Shown: piece by piece, positions 45,378-54,614 of the stretch
Layout: each line of letters starts with the position of its first letter
How positions within the stretch are numbered: the first letter of the stretch is position 1
DNA from: an uncultured Cytophagales bacterium
GTDB lineage: Bacteria > Bacteroidota > Bacteroidia > Cytophagales > Thermonemataceae
Reading direction: 5' to 3'
NCBI GenBank assembly: GCA_937911505.1
Contig: CALEMF010000076.1
Span: 1-64,000, forward strand
DNA: 64,000 nt
Made by a program: the position numbers and the translations under genes
The notes under the pieces: model-generated
Told to the model about the DNA's origin: nothing
What the model saw: only the letters and a program-made list of their open reading frames with translations
Database searches by the model: none

Positions 45378-45704
45378 TCAGTCTTCCTCCAACAAGTATT
45401 TATACTCTTCATCCACGATTTCGAGGTATTCTGGATGTTTTTTAAGATATCGCTGCACGAGTGGACAAAACGGTGCAATCGTCTGCCCTTGCTCCTTGAT
45501 TAAGTTCAAGCTATTTTCAATAAGGACTACGCTGGCTTTAGCTGGATTCGGGAAACTGTCTGGTACTTCCGTATGTAGGATGTAAACCCGATTGTGCTTT
45601 TTAGAATATACGTATTCGATAAACGCTTTATCGCCTTCTTCCTGTAGCTCAAAGCGGCTTTTTGCTTGGCCTGTATCTGTATTATTTTTAAAAGTGAATG
45701 CCAT
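45378..45704 (-). CDS. Short GNAT-family N-acetyltransferase (Acetyltransf_CG type)
   Basis: A 108-residue protein of the minimal GNAT class (YjdJ/GtlB-like). It has the typical HTEVPDSF strand, then the helix ASVVLIENSLNLI, APFCPLVQRYLKKHPEY and a charged end. The usual acetyl-CoA loop RGxGxA of this group is replaced by PNPAKAS, so cofactor binding may be altered. In functional members this fold acetylates amines of small molecules or proteins. Monocistronic. Confidence 0.75.
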   Translation of the reverse strand: MAFTFKNNTDTGQAKSRFELQEEGDKAFIEYVYSKKHNRVYILHTEVPDSFPNPAKASVVLIENSLNLIKEQGQTIAPFCPLVQRYLKKHPEYLEIVDEEYKYLLEED

Positions 45705-45993
45705 ATTTTTATGATTATAATCTCTTGTGAAAGATGTACCTGAAATATTTGCTAAAATAGAAAAATTGATACTTTATTACATATAGGTACAAGATAAGTT
45801 TTGGCAGAAATAATTCTGTTGCCCATTTATACCAGGCAGCACTTAGGAGCTTGACCTTCATAGCAACGGTGCGTTGCGCACTACTACCGTAAAATAAGGT
45901 TTGATTTGGGCAAGAAACATAGTGTAGAGATTCTGGTTTAACTAAAAACAGACTTTGTCTATTGTCTCATTCGTACAAAAACACATAATACAA

Positions 45994-46455
45994 ATGGATA
46001 AAAATATTGAATTCAAGAAAAAAGTAGTAGAAGTAGCTACTCAAAAGAAGGCTGAATTGCTAGACACCATTATTAAAAGAGAAAAAGAAGAAATCGACCA
46101 AGCCTCTAAAATGTCTGAGGCAGGTAATGAAAACTGGAGAGAATCTAGAGAAGAAGAGGTCATTGAACGCGCTGATATGATCGCTCATCGTGCCGAAGAT
46201 GTAGAAAAGGATTTACAAACCTTGAAAACAATCATAGTCGATACGCCACACGAGCAGGTTCAGTTTGGCTCGCTTGTCCTCACTAGTGATCAATACTGGC
46301 TAATTGGGGCTAGTCTACAGGCGTTTCAAGTAGACGACAACAAAGTTATAGGAGTAAGTATGGAGGCCCCTGTTTTTCAGCAGTTAAAAGGAAAGACAAA
46401 GGGCGATACTATCCAGCTAGGCGAGCAGACAGTTACTATTGATGGGGTGATCTAG
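45994..46455 (+). CDS. GreA/GreB-like transcription factor-related protein
   Basis: About 153 residues from the ATG at 45994 (MDKNIEFKKKVVEVAT); an upstream in-frame start would add 13 residues with no visible domain. The N-terminal ~80 residues form a charged helical pair (EFKKKVVEVATQKKAELLD, ERADMIAHRAEDVEKDL), and the C-terminal half fits the FKBP-like GreA/B domain: SLVLTSDQYWLIGASL, PVFQQLKGKTKGDTIQLG, VTIDGVI. GreA/B act on stalled RNA polymerase through the tip of the coiled coil; here the coil is shorter than in GreA and lacks an obvious DxxE tip, so a role as a polymerase secondary-channel binder without cleavage activity is likelier. Confidence 0.75.
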   Translation: MDKNIEFKKKVVEVATQKKAELLDTIIKREKEEIDQASKMSEAGNENWRESREEEVIERADMIAHRAEDVEKDLQTLKTIIVDTPHEQVQFGSLVLTSDQYWLIGASLQAFQVDDNKVIGVSMEAPVFQQLKGKTKGDTIQLGEQTVTIDGVI

Positions 46456-46522
46456 ATTGCAATCGTACATTGATAGAGCGCTTCAAACGTCTAAATTGCA
46501 AAGAGAGATAGACAAATAGTAA

Positions 46523-46675
46523 ATAAGTAAGTCGTATCATCATAAAAAGTCGTTTGAAGCGTTGTCTTCTTTTACGTTCGCTAAAGCCGGTCTTGGTTTT
46601 TCAGAGGTAGCTGAGCGCTTGATGATAACCCAAGCAGCTTATTACAGAACAATCTACCTCTTAGTATCAGTATAA
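46523..46675 (+). pseudogene. Possible remnant of an XRE-type helix-turn-helix gene
   Basis: An open stretch with no ATG before its last third reads FAKAGLGFSEVAERLMITQAAYYRT, close to the helix-turn-helix of XRE-family repressors (EEVAERLGITQAAYSR type). The stretch is bounded by stops at 46520-46522 and 46673-46675. It looks like the eroded end of a regulator gene, though its short length means chance similarity is possible. Confidence 0.3.
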
Positions 46676-46698
46676 AACACCTCATTTTAGATTGCCTA

Positions 46699-47469
46699 TC
46701 AATAAATAGGAGCTGTATCATTATAAGATTGTTTTCGAAATTCCGTTGGCGTAAGTCCTGTTATTTTCTTAAAGGCACGCGCAAAATGGCTTGGATCATC
46801 AAATCCTACCTCCATTCCTACTTGGATTACTTTCTGATTGGTAGTAAGTAATAAATCTTTCGCTTGGTTGATTTTTGATCTACTTATAAAGCGATAAGGT
46901 GTTTCGCCAGTGCTTTGCTTAAACAAACGGGTAAAGTAAAACGGGCTGTACCCAGTCAGCGCAGCCAACTCAGTAATCGTAATTGCAAAAGATCGACGCG
47001 CCTTTATGTAGGCTTCTATTTTACGCAACTTGAAGTTCGATAATCTCGCTTTGTCCTCTTGGTCAAGGTGGATTTGTAGCTCGTGGTAACGTTTTACTAA
47101 ATAGCTCATTAGCGAGGTAGCCATACACTTCAGGTGCCTGGTATCAGCTTTCCTGCCCGCTTGAAGCTCTTTTGTGATGTGCCAAGCCATTGTACAGCTA
47201 AGGGTATCGGTGAGATAACCGATTTCCTTGAACACTACTTCTTCCTCTCGTTTTTCATACTCTCCGTAACTCCCACCATCAAAGCCTAGCAACAAAGCTT
47301 TCGTTGTGGAACTTGTAGGTAAATCCTGAAATTGAAAATAAGTATATTGCGCGCGCTGCTTTACGTCATTTTGGTGGGTAATCACCAAGTAGACAGTCTG
47401 ATTCTGATGAGCTAGCTCTTTTATACACTTGTAAGTACCTTCTCGTAGCAGTGCTTCTTTTATATACAT
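46699..47469 (-). CDS. AraC-family transcriptional regulator
   Basis: A 256-residue regulator. The C-terminal ~100 residues are an AraC/XylS double helix-turn-helix: ITELAALTGYSPFYFTRLFK and then VIQVGMEVGFDDPSHFARAF followed by ITGLTPTEFRK. The N-terminal ~150 residues resemble a variable cupin or sensor part (YFQFQDLPTSSTTKALLLGF) with no clear family. The effector and targets are unknown; it is divergent from the TPR kinase gene, sharing a 282-base spacer. Confidence 0.9.
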   Translation of the reverse strand: MYIKEALLREGTYKCIKELAHQNQTVYLVITHQNDVKQRAQYTYFQFQDLPTSSTTKALLLGFDGGSYGEYEKREEEVVFKEIGYLTDTLSCTMAWHITKELQAGRKADTRHLKCMATSLMSYLVKRYHELQIHLDQEDKARLSNFKLRKIEAYIKARRSFAITITELAALTGYSPFYFTRLFKQSTGETPYRFISRSKINQAKDLLLTTNQKVIQVGMEVGFDDPSHFARAFKKITGLTPTEFRKQSYNDTAPIY

Positions 47470-47751
47470 ACTGGTTGTATTTGGTTTTGGCTCCTAAAGC
47501 CAAGATCAATACCAACCGAAGGATTTTCCCATCTTCTCTAATAAAAGCGCCCTGACAAGCCTCTGGCATCTCTCGCCTAGCTTCTTTAGCAGTGATTTAT
47601 TTCTCATCACTCTCGAATATTCGGGTTTTCTCGAAAAACATTCCCCAATATTCAGTATTGATTGAGAATTCAGGTATATCATCAGAGAAATATTTTGTAA
47701 ATTATCGGCTGTTCTTTCAATAGTTAAAACACCCCTTATCCATTAAGAAAA

Positions 47752-49593
47752 ATGCGAGTGTATTATTTATATTCAGCTACCTGTCTTTTTTTCTACCTTT
47801 GTCTTTTCCAGCCAGCGTATACGCAACACGAGGCAGCAATAGAGGAACAACTGAAAATACGCTACAAAGATCTAAAAGAAGCCAAAAACGATGAAATACG
47901 GGCAAAAACTTATGTAAGAATTGCTAATAACTACATCAGCTACGGAAACCTAGACTCCGTCTACAAGTATGCGAACTTAGCGCAAAACTTTGCTGCAAAA
48001 AAAGGATTGAAAGCTATTGAAGCTTCTGCCAAATCTTCTTTGGCTTATTACCATCACCTTATTGGCGACGACGAAAAAGCATTGTCTATCCTCCACGCAA
48101 TTGTCGAAGATACTACCACCCGTACCACCGCCTCTTTATCTAGTTTTCATCAGCGTATCTCTAACATTTATCACCATAGAGGCGACTACGCATTGGCTAT
48201 CAGGTACGCTAAAAGAGCATTTTCTGATGAAATGAATCCTTATCAGCGCATTCTTACTACCTATTCCATAGGCTATGCTTACATGTATTTAGACAAAGTG
48301 GATAGTGCACAATTCTATCTCAATAAGGCTTATCGACTTGCCATAGGGGAAGATAATAAAATGATGATTGCCCAAACCAACCGCACCTTTGGCACTTTAT
48401 ACAAAAGAAATGGCGACTTAGACAAAGCCGAGCGTTACTACAAGCAGTCGTTAGCCCAGTACGATGCTATTGGCAACCAGCCTGAACTGATCTTTAACCT
48501 CTATTATCTCATTGAGGTACTCTTGGAGAAGGGTGAAAAAATAGCGCGTATTTTACCCTATGTACAAAGAAGTAAAGCGCTGGCACTCGAACTTGGCTCC
48601 ATTAATACTGTTATGCAATACTATGAAATACAAGCCAAAATAGACTCACTTCAGGGTAATTACCAGCAAGCCTTAGTAAACTACAAGCGCTACACCACCT
48701 TAAAAGACAGTGTATTTAATATCAATAAAGATAGAAATTTACAACTGGCCGAAAAGCGCTTTCAGACCAGAGAAAAAGAGCAAAGAATTGCTTCTCTCGA
48801 ACAGGAAGCTACCATACAACAACTCAAAAGTGAGCGAAACCAGTTAGCACTAATTTTCAGCTTTCTAGGAATTGCCGTTTTTGCTGCCCTCAGCTACGTT
48901 TATTATAAGAAGAATAGCGCTAAAAAGCGTTTTAACGAAGCCATTAGTGAGAAAAACCAGCAGTTGGAGATTACCTTGGCGCAAAAAGGCACCCTTATGA
49001 GGGAAATTCATCACCGTACCAAAAACAACCTCTACCTAGTTGAAAGCTTACTCAAAAAACAAATGCGGCAAATCGACGACGAAAAGGCAAGAAAGGCTTT
49101 TAAAGAGAGTCAAAGCCATATAGAGGCGATCAGTATTATACACAAGCAACTTTATACTACTGGAGGAGAGTCGCTCAAGGTAGCCTTGAAAGAACTATTA
49201 CAGGCGCTTATCCATTACTTTTCTGATATTATTCACGACAGTGGGCAAAAAATTACTTTGCAAGAAAACCTTGAGGAGGTTACGGTCGATGTCAACGAAG
49301 CCGTCCCTATTGCACTTATTGTAAACGAGCTTTTAACCAACGCCATTCAGCATGCTTTTCCTACCCAAACTGACGAAGGTAGCATTTGTATCAACCTCAC
49401 CCAGCAAGCCTCTCAACTGTTACTCGATATCTACGATAACGGGATTGGGTTAGATACACAAGAAAGCTCTGGGTTGAAATTAGTGGATGGGTTATTGCGC
49501 CAAGTGGGGGGTAGTCTCCATACTACCGTGGACAACGGTACGCGCTTTCAGCTAACCATACCTTTAAGTGCTGAGATAGTACCCCTAACCTAA
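47752..49593 (+). CDS. TPR-containing sensor histidine kinase (HisKA_2 type)
   Basis: A 613-residue kinase with a signal/anchor at the start (YSATCLFFYLCLFQPAYTQ), about 320 residues of TPR repeats (KEAKNDEIRAKTYVRIANNY, DLDKAERYYKQSLAQYDAIG), a transmembrane helix (LALIFSFLGIAVFAALSYVYY), a coiled coil, and a HisKA_2 dimerisation helix EIHHRTKNNLYLVESLL (His at about 420) with an HATPase domain (NELLTNAIQHAFP, LDIYDNGIGL). The periplasmic TPRs probably sense peptides or proteins. It ends 3 bases before the response regulator gene, so the two are co-expressed and likely cognate. Confidence 0.9.
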   Translation: MRVYYLYSATCLFFYLCLFQPAYTQHEAAIEEQLKIRYKDLKEAKNDEIRAKTYVRIANNYISYGNLDSVYKYANLAQNFAAKKGLKAIEASAKSSLAYYHHLIGDDEKALSILHAIVEDTTTRTTASLSSFHQRISNIYHHRGDYALAIRYAKRAFSDEMNPYQRILTTYSIGYAYMYLDKVDSAQFYLNKAYRLAIGEDNKMMIAQTNRTFGTLYKRNGDLDKAERYYKQSLAQYDAIGNQPELIFNLYYLIEVLLEKGEKIARILPYVQRSKALALELGSINTVMQYYEIQAKIDSLQGNYQQALVNYKRYTTLKDSVFNINKDRNLQLAEKRFQTREKEQRIASLEQEATIQQLKSERNQLALIFSFLGIAVFAALSYVYYKKNSAKKRFNEAISEKNQQLEITLAQKGTLMREIHHRTKNNLYLVESLLKKQMRQIDDEKARKAFKESQSHIEAISIIHKQLYTTGGESLKVALKELLQALIHYFSDIIHDSGQKITLQENLEEVTVDVNEAVPIALIVNELLTNAIQHAFPTQTDEGSICINLTQQASQLLLDIYDNGIGLDTQESSGLKLVDGLLRQVGGSLHTTVDNGTRFQLTIPLSAEIVPLT

Positions 49594-49596
49594 GCA

Positions 49597-52035
49597 ATGA
49601 TGATAGACGCAGAAGCCTACTTATCTAAAATTCTAATCGTTGAGAACGAGTTTGTACAAGCAGAAGCCTTAGAAGAACTTCTCCAAGAAATTGGGTTCAC
49701 AAAAATCTTTATTGCCTTAAAACCAGCAGAAGCGTTGGTACTTGTACAACAGCAATCCATAGACCTTATTTTAATGGATATTGATTTGGGAGAAGAGGAT
49801 TTTACTGGTACACAACTAGCGAAAGTCATCAGGAACAAATTTGGGATTCCCTCTATTTTCGTTTCCTCTTACGACACCCCCGAGTTTGTAGAAGAGGCAA
49901 AGATAGCTGATCCATATGGTTACGTGCTGAAACCTGTTAGAAAACGAGCATTAAAACTCACGCTGGCACTAGCCACCTATCGACTTAAATACGATAAAAC
50001 GACCCTTCTCTTGGCTCAGTTAAAAGCTAAAACACGCTTCAACGCCGCGCTGTTAGAGGTGAGTCGAACCATTACTACTTTTCAAGCGCACCCCGATTTA
50101 CTCTTCAATGTCTTTAAAAAGATACAAGAAATTTTCCCCTTTGATAACGCCTATCTCTACCTCATCAATGGCTCACAGCATCGAAAGCTATCGCCCTTAC
50201 GTGAGAAAGTTACTGTTGGCGCACATCTCTGCTCGGGCGATGGTCCTTACGAGAACCAAGACACGCTCGTGCAGCAAGTGCTGCGTAAACCTTATGCACA
50301 GGTGGAAGAAGTAGGCAAACCTACGCTACAACAACGTATGTATGCGCCCCTTAAAGAGGGCACGCATTTGATGGGTGTCATTAGCTTGGAGACGCAACAG
50401 CAGGATTTTTTTCAGGAAAATGACTTGTCATTGTTTCAGGCCCTCGTCGATCAGGTGGCCATAGCCATCAGCAATGCCATCGCTAGTAGAGAGGTGCAGC
50501 AACGCAGCTTAGAGCAAGCGGTACAATTGGCATTAATTCAAGCTTTACAGGTAAAAACAGCCTGGAAAGATCGTCAAGAGAGTTTTGCCAAAAGCTTACA
50601 GCAAATCATTCCCGCCGACTTGATTGGTTTTTACTGTGAGGCAACACAAATCAACGATTCTTTATGGGTATTTCAACGTGTTGGTACAGAAGAGTACCGT
50701 CAATTTTCACTTGATGACTTCCTATCTATGGCACAAGTGAGTAAAGAAGCATTCAAGGCGCTTCTTACAGCCAAAGCTGCCTCCTCAACGGAAAACGAGC
50801 CTAAGGGGCTTCAAAAAAGGCTCTTCAACGCACTAGGTATGAACAGCATCAATGTATTAAAAATGGCGGTAGCTGCTACTGAATTTTACGTTTACTTCTT
50901 GAGTAAAGAAACACAGGCTTTTTCTTCAACTCAGGCGGAGCGTTTCAAAAGAATGGCTCCTACCCTTACCTTGGCATTAGAAAAATCATTTAGCGATGAT
51001 GCCACACGCGTTCAGAATCATCAGTTAAAGCAAGAGAAGGCTTACTTGATGGAGGAAGTGAAAGCGCTATACAACTTTGAAGAAATGATTGGTGACAGCC
51101 CTGCGATGCAACGCGTTTTTGAAAAAATAAAAATCGTTATGGACACTGACACTACTGTTCTCATTTTAGGGGAAACGGGTACTGGCAAAGAGCTGGTCGC
51201 ACGCGCTTTACACAACGCCTCCGTTAGAAAAGAACAGCCCTTTGTAAAAGTGAACTGTGCCGCTTTACCGAGAGAGTTGATTGAGTCGGAGCTTTTTGGA
51301 CACGAGAAAGGTGCTTTTACGGGTGCACTTACCCAGCGAATCGGAAAGTTTGAGTTCGCGCACAAGGGCACACTTTTTTTGGATGAAATTGGGGAGCTAC
51401 CCTTGGCACTGCAAACCAAACTCCTTCGTGTGATTCAAGAAAAAACCTTTGAGCGATTGGGAGGGAACACCACCATCCGTACCAATGTACGCATTGTAGC
51501 CGCGACCAACCGCGACTTGAATAAGGAAGTAATGGAAAATAGCTTTCGCGCTGATCTTTACTTCAGGCTGAGTGTATTTCCTATCGAATTACCACCCCTG
51601 CGTAGCAGAGGAGAAGATATTATACACCTTGCTAATTTCTTTCTTGAAAAGTACACCAAAAAAATTGGTAAAGAGATTCATACATTAGATCAAGCTACCC
51701 AACAAAACTTGTATCACTACCCTTGGCCAGGCAATGTAAGAGAGCTAGCGCACGTGATAGAAAGAGCTGTATTATTGGCACAAGAAGGTGTACTTACACT
51801 CCATTTAGAAAAGCCTCTTCAAAAAGTAGGACAGGAAGCAGCAACGTTTCAACCTAAAACGATGAGAGAAGCTGAGGCAGAGCTTATTTATAATACCCTT
51901 CAATACTGTAAAGGAAAAATAAGTGGCAAGGGAGGTGCCGCAGCGCTATTAGGAGTGCCCCCTTCTACCCTAGAATACCGAATGAAAAGGGCAGGTATCA
52001 CCAAAGAAATGGTAATCGACAAGCGTGACTACTAA
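49597..52035 (+). CDS. Receiver-GAF-sigma54 interaction (NtrC-type) transcription activator
   Basis: An 812-residue regulator. Residues about 10-125 are a receiver domain (phospho-acceptor Asp61 in LILMDIDLG, Lys112 in YGYVLKP). About 150-300 is a GAF-like domain ([15 protein letters not shown]). About 490-740 is the AAA+ domain: Walker [10 protein letters not shown] at 524-532, GAFTGAL at 571-577 (the sigma54-contacting loop) and Walker B LFLDEIGE. The end holds a Fis-type helix-turn-helix ([20 protein letters not shown]). It therefore opens sigma54-RNA polymerase complexes in response to the upstream kinase. GAF plus receiver gives two inputs. Start ATG is directly followed by a second ATG. 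Confidence 0.92.
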   Translation: MMIDAEAYLSKILIVENEFVQAEALEELLQEIGFTKIFIALKPAEALVLVQQQSIDLILMDIDLGEEDFTGTQLAKVIRNKFGIPSIFVSSYDTPEFVEEAKIADPYGYVLKPVRKRALKLTLALATYRLKYDKTTLLLAQLKAKTRFNAALLEVSRTITTFQAHPDLLFNVFKKIQEIFPFDNAYLYLINGSQHRKLSPLREKVTVGAHLCSGDGPYENQDTLVQQVLRKPYAQVEEVGKPTLQQRMYAPLKEGTHLMGVISLETQQQDFFQENDLSLFQALVDQVAIAISNAIASREVQQRSLEQAVQLALIQALQVKTAWKDRQESFAKSLQQIIPADLIGFYCEATQINDSLWVFQRVGTEEYRQFSLDDFLSMAQVSKEAFKALLTAKAASSTENEPKGLQKRLFNALGMNSINVLKMAVAATEFYVYFLSKETQAFSSTQAERFKRMAPTLTLALEKSFSDDATRVQNHQLKQEKAYLMEEVKALYNFEEMIGDSPAMQRVFEKIKIVMDTDTTVLILGETGTGKELVARALHNASVRKEQPFVKVNCAALPRELIESELFGHEKGAFTGALTQRIGKFEFAHKGTLFLDEIGELPLALQTKLLRVIQEKTFERLGGNTTIRTNVRIVAATNRDLNKEVMENSFRADLYFRLSVFPIELPPLRSRGEDIIHLANFFLEKYTKKIGKEIHTLDQATQQNLYHYPWPGNVRELAHVIERAVLLAQEGVLTLHLEKPLQKVGQEAATFQPKTMREAEAELIYNTLQYCKGKISGKGGAAALLGVPPSTLEYRMKRAGITKEMVIDKRDY

Positions 52036-52077
52036 CAAAATTTCTAGGCTTAGTAAATTTCCTTTATCAATAAGAAA

Positions 52078-53016
52078 TCACTTTTCAAACACTACCTCTT
52101 GAATGAGGAAGTCAGAGGTATTGGGTGTTTTTTCGTCGAATATTTCGTTGAGTTTAGCATTGAGAATATAGTTTTTTCCCTCTACTTGTACACCTGTAGT
52201 GGGAAATGACATCACCGCCTGTTTTGTCGCTACTACTTCACCTGACTGCCAACTATCTTGGCTTTCCACCTTGTAAAGTTTCCCGCTCTCGTTGGCAATA
52301 ACCACCAGCGTTTTATCATCATTGAGTACCAGACCATCGCCCCCTACCATTTTTGCTACTTTTACTTGGGTAATATTAGCAGGCTTTTTTAGGTCTATTT
52401 TAAATAAGTCACCTGAGTTCATCTTCATCGCTAGTATAAAACCTGCGGGATGATAAGTAATGCCATTGAGGTTAAACCCCTCTCCTTCCCATAGTGGAGA
52501 AGTAGCCCAAGTAGTTGTCTTGCCTTGCGGTGTAACTTTATAAATTACTGGCGTAAAACTATTCGTCACGTACAGGTTTCCTTCTGTATCTATGGTAAGA
52601 TCGTTAGCGAAGTGGCTCGACTCTGGATGCAACTTGGCTAAATCTACCGTAAACTTCTTACTGCCCGTACTGAGCGAAAAAGCAATCACTTTAGCTACTT
52701 TCCGTTGTGTGTTGGCGCTCGTTTTCACAGCAGTACCAGGATCTGACACGCAAGCGTACAAGACCTCTCTTTGCTCATCGAGTAATAAGCCCACTGAGCT
52801 AATTAATTCAGGATCATCTGCAAAAACGGTGTAATTTCCCTTTTTATCTACTTTACCGATCTTACCATAGTGCATAGAACTGACGAAGAAAGTTTGGAGT
52901 TGCTTACTGTAAGCGATCCCTTCTGGATACAACTCGTTTTCAGTAAATGCGATGCTTTGTGCGCAGGCTAAACTGCTGCTGTAGAGCCATAAAGCTAGGA
53001 AAAATATATTTTTCAT
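52078..53016 (-). CDS. Secreted SMP-30/gluconolactonase-like beta-propeller protein
   Basis: A 312-residue protein with a signal peptide (MKNIFFLALWLYSSSLACAQ) and a six-bladed propeller of the SMP-30/Gluconolactonase/LRE-like type: LYPEGIAYSKQLQTFFVSSM, HFANDLTIDTEGNLYVTNSF and GEGFNLNGITYHPAGFILA. The metal-ligand pattern of SMP-30 is only partly recognisable (NDL, NGI), so lactonase activity is not assured. It lies convergent to the sigma54 activator gene; a regulatory link is not shown. Confidence 0.8.
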   Translation of the reverse strand: MKNIFFLALWLYSSSLACAQSIAFTENELYPEGIAYSKQLQTFFVSSMHYGKIGKVDKKGNYTVFADDPELISSVGLLLDEQREVLYACVSDPGTAVKTSANTQRKVAKVIAFSLSTGSKKFTVDLAKLHPESSHFANDLTIDTEGNLYVTNSFTPVIYKVTPQGKTTTWATSPLWEGEGFNLNGITYHPAGFILAMKMNSGDLFKIDLKKPANITQVKVAKMVGGDGLVLNDDKTLVVIANESGKLYKVESQDSWQSGEVVATKQAVMSFPTTGVQVEGKNYILNAKLNEIFDEKTPNTSDFLIQEVVFEK

Positions 53017-53264
53017 GAAAGAAGGAGATTTTAGTATGTGTGTTTTATAAAGTTATTGGGACTATTTGTCCTTAACTGAAAATGAAAGAAAGCTTGCGTA
53101 AATTTTGGTCATTTTTTTAAGAAACGAAACGTAGCTAACCGAAACGAAGTGTAGCTCAACGTAGTTAAAATAGAGAAAGCTTAAACACTTTCTACAATAA
53201 GAGACGTATTCTATTGCCTTTTCCCTTCTTATTTATTTCTAATTTCTTTTGAAGTGCTAAATTT
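53017..53264. other. Spacer with a short degenerate repeat
   Basis: Between the beta-propeller start and the HlyD-like stop. At about 53120-53165 the unit GAAACG(A)AGTGTAGCT is repeated imperfectly (ACGAAACGTAGCTAACC, then CGAAACGAAGTGTAGCTCAACG). No gene or terminator was identified. Confidence 0.4.
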
Positions 53265-54614
53265 TCATTTCTTCGCCATACGCTGAGCGTCTTCTTCAGT
53301 GTAGTAGTCGGGTGGAAAGCCATTTACTTGCCGCCATACTTCATACCATACCGGCACATCATTCAAGAGGGCTAATCCGTTAGCGCCCCCACCTACCCGA
53401 AGGGCTTCTGGCCAGTCTCTTTCTTTACCCGCAGGTGCTACCAGCACGCGGTACTTCCCATTTCCATTAATAAAGCGGTCGATGGCAACAACCTTTCCGC
53501 TAAACGTACCAAAATTAATAATGGGCCATCCTGAAAAAATAATAGAAGGCCATCCGTCAAAAATGATTCTGATGGGTGCGCCTACGTGTACGAGTGGTAA
53601 GTCGCGAGGGGTTACGTACATTTCCATAGCCAATTGGGCATCGTATGGCATAATAGTTACCAGTGGATCACCCGCTTTGATGTTTTCTCCTACACCAGTG
53701 GCAATTGCCTGGGTGATGTAGCCTTTCTGTGGAGCCGTTACGTAATAGTACCCTGCGCGTATCTGATAGTTGGTAAGCTGGTTCTCTAATTTAGCAATAT
53801 CAACACGGGTTTCCTGCAAATCAGACTTTGCTGTAAACTGCTCCGAACGGGCTTTTTGGAGCTTATCTGTATATTCATTAAAGATGGCATTCAACTCTAT
53901 GCGTGCATTGAGTAAAGCATTTCGACTACTCAGCAATACACTTTCTTCACTAATTTTCTTGGCCAAAGCTGTTTGGTACTGGCCTCTTCTGGTCTCTAGC
54001 TCCGTTAGCGATTTTAACCCTTGTCGGAATAAGCTGTTTTGTCTTACAAATTGTGTATCGGCGATGGTAAAACTCACCGTGGCTGCCTCATAATCGATGC
54101 TATCGGCCTGTATCTTTAATTGGGCTTGCCTTAGGTAGTTATTGGCTTGTTCTAGTTTGAGCTGTCTGCTTTGGGCAATCGCCTCGATTTGTCCTTCTAA
54201 CGCCTGAATTTTATCCTGATAAAACGCCACTGACCTTACTTTGTTATCGAGCTGTGCCTTTGTTCTTTCGATTAGTAATGGGTCAAAATAGGTATCTTTC
54301 ACTTCGCTGATAAACAAGATGGTATCTCCTTTCTCTACCTCTTGGCCTTCTCTGATGTACCATCGCTCAATGCGCCCATCAATGAGGGCGTTCAAGTCTT
54401 GGGGCCTTTGCTGTGGGTAGAGGGCGGTAACGCTCCCTTCTGAGCGTATGTTTTGCGTCCAAGGTAAAAAAGCGACCAGCAGCGCGATGAAAAATAAAGC
54501 TATTAACAGCCTTGCGAGTAATTTACCAGATGATTTCTTGTGAAATAGTTGAAAAGCTTTGTATTGCTCTTCTTTGATCTGACCTGTTATGTCATGGGGG
54601 CTAATGTTAAGCAT
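53265..54614 (-). CDS. HlyD-family membrane fusion protein
   Basis: A 449-residue periplasmic adaptor. A short cytoplasmic start precedes a transmembrane helix (LLIALFFIALLVAFLPW). Then come the first half of a lipoyl domain (ALIDGRIERWYIREGQEVEKGDTI), a long helical hairpin (residues ~110-280), the other half of the lipoyl domain (VTAPQKGYITQAIATGVGEN) and a beta-barrel domain. HlyD proteins join an inner-membrane ABC or other exporter to an outer-membrane TolC-type channel. Its start overlaps the ABC gene end by 8 bases, so the two are translated from one message. No TolC gene is in this window. Confidence 0.9.
   Translation of the reverse strand: MLNISPHDITGQIKEEQYKAFQLFHKKSSGKLLARLLIALFFIALLVAFLPWTQNIRSEGSVTALYPQQRPQDLNALIDGRIERWYIREGQEVEKGDTILFISEVKDTYFDPLLIERTKAQLDNKVRSVAFYQDKIQALEGQIEAIAQSRQLKLEQANNYLRQAQLKIQADSIDYEAATVSFTIADTQFVRQNSLFRQGLKSLTELETRRGQYQTALAKKISEESVLLSSRNALLNARIELNAIFNEYTDKLQKARSEQFTAKSDLQETRVDIAKLENQLTNYQIRAGYYYVTAPQKGYITQAIATGVGENIKAGDPLVTIMPYDAQLAMEMYVTPRDLPLVHVGAPIRIIFDGWPSIIFSGWPIINFGTFSGKVVAIDRFINGNGKYRVLVAPAGKERDWPEALRVGGGANGLALLNDVPVWYEVWRQVNGFPPDYYTEEDAQRMAKK

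Noticed and set aside
45860-45900. A terminator-like GTGCG/CGCAC hairpin upstream of the GreA-like gene
   Set aside because: The stem is only 5 bp without a T run and can easily occur by chance.
52078-53264. A sigma54 promoter for the beta-propeller gene next to the sigma54 activator
   Set aside because: I looked for GG-N10-GC in its upstream spacer and found no convincing match.
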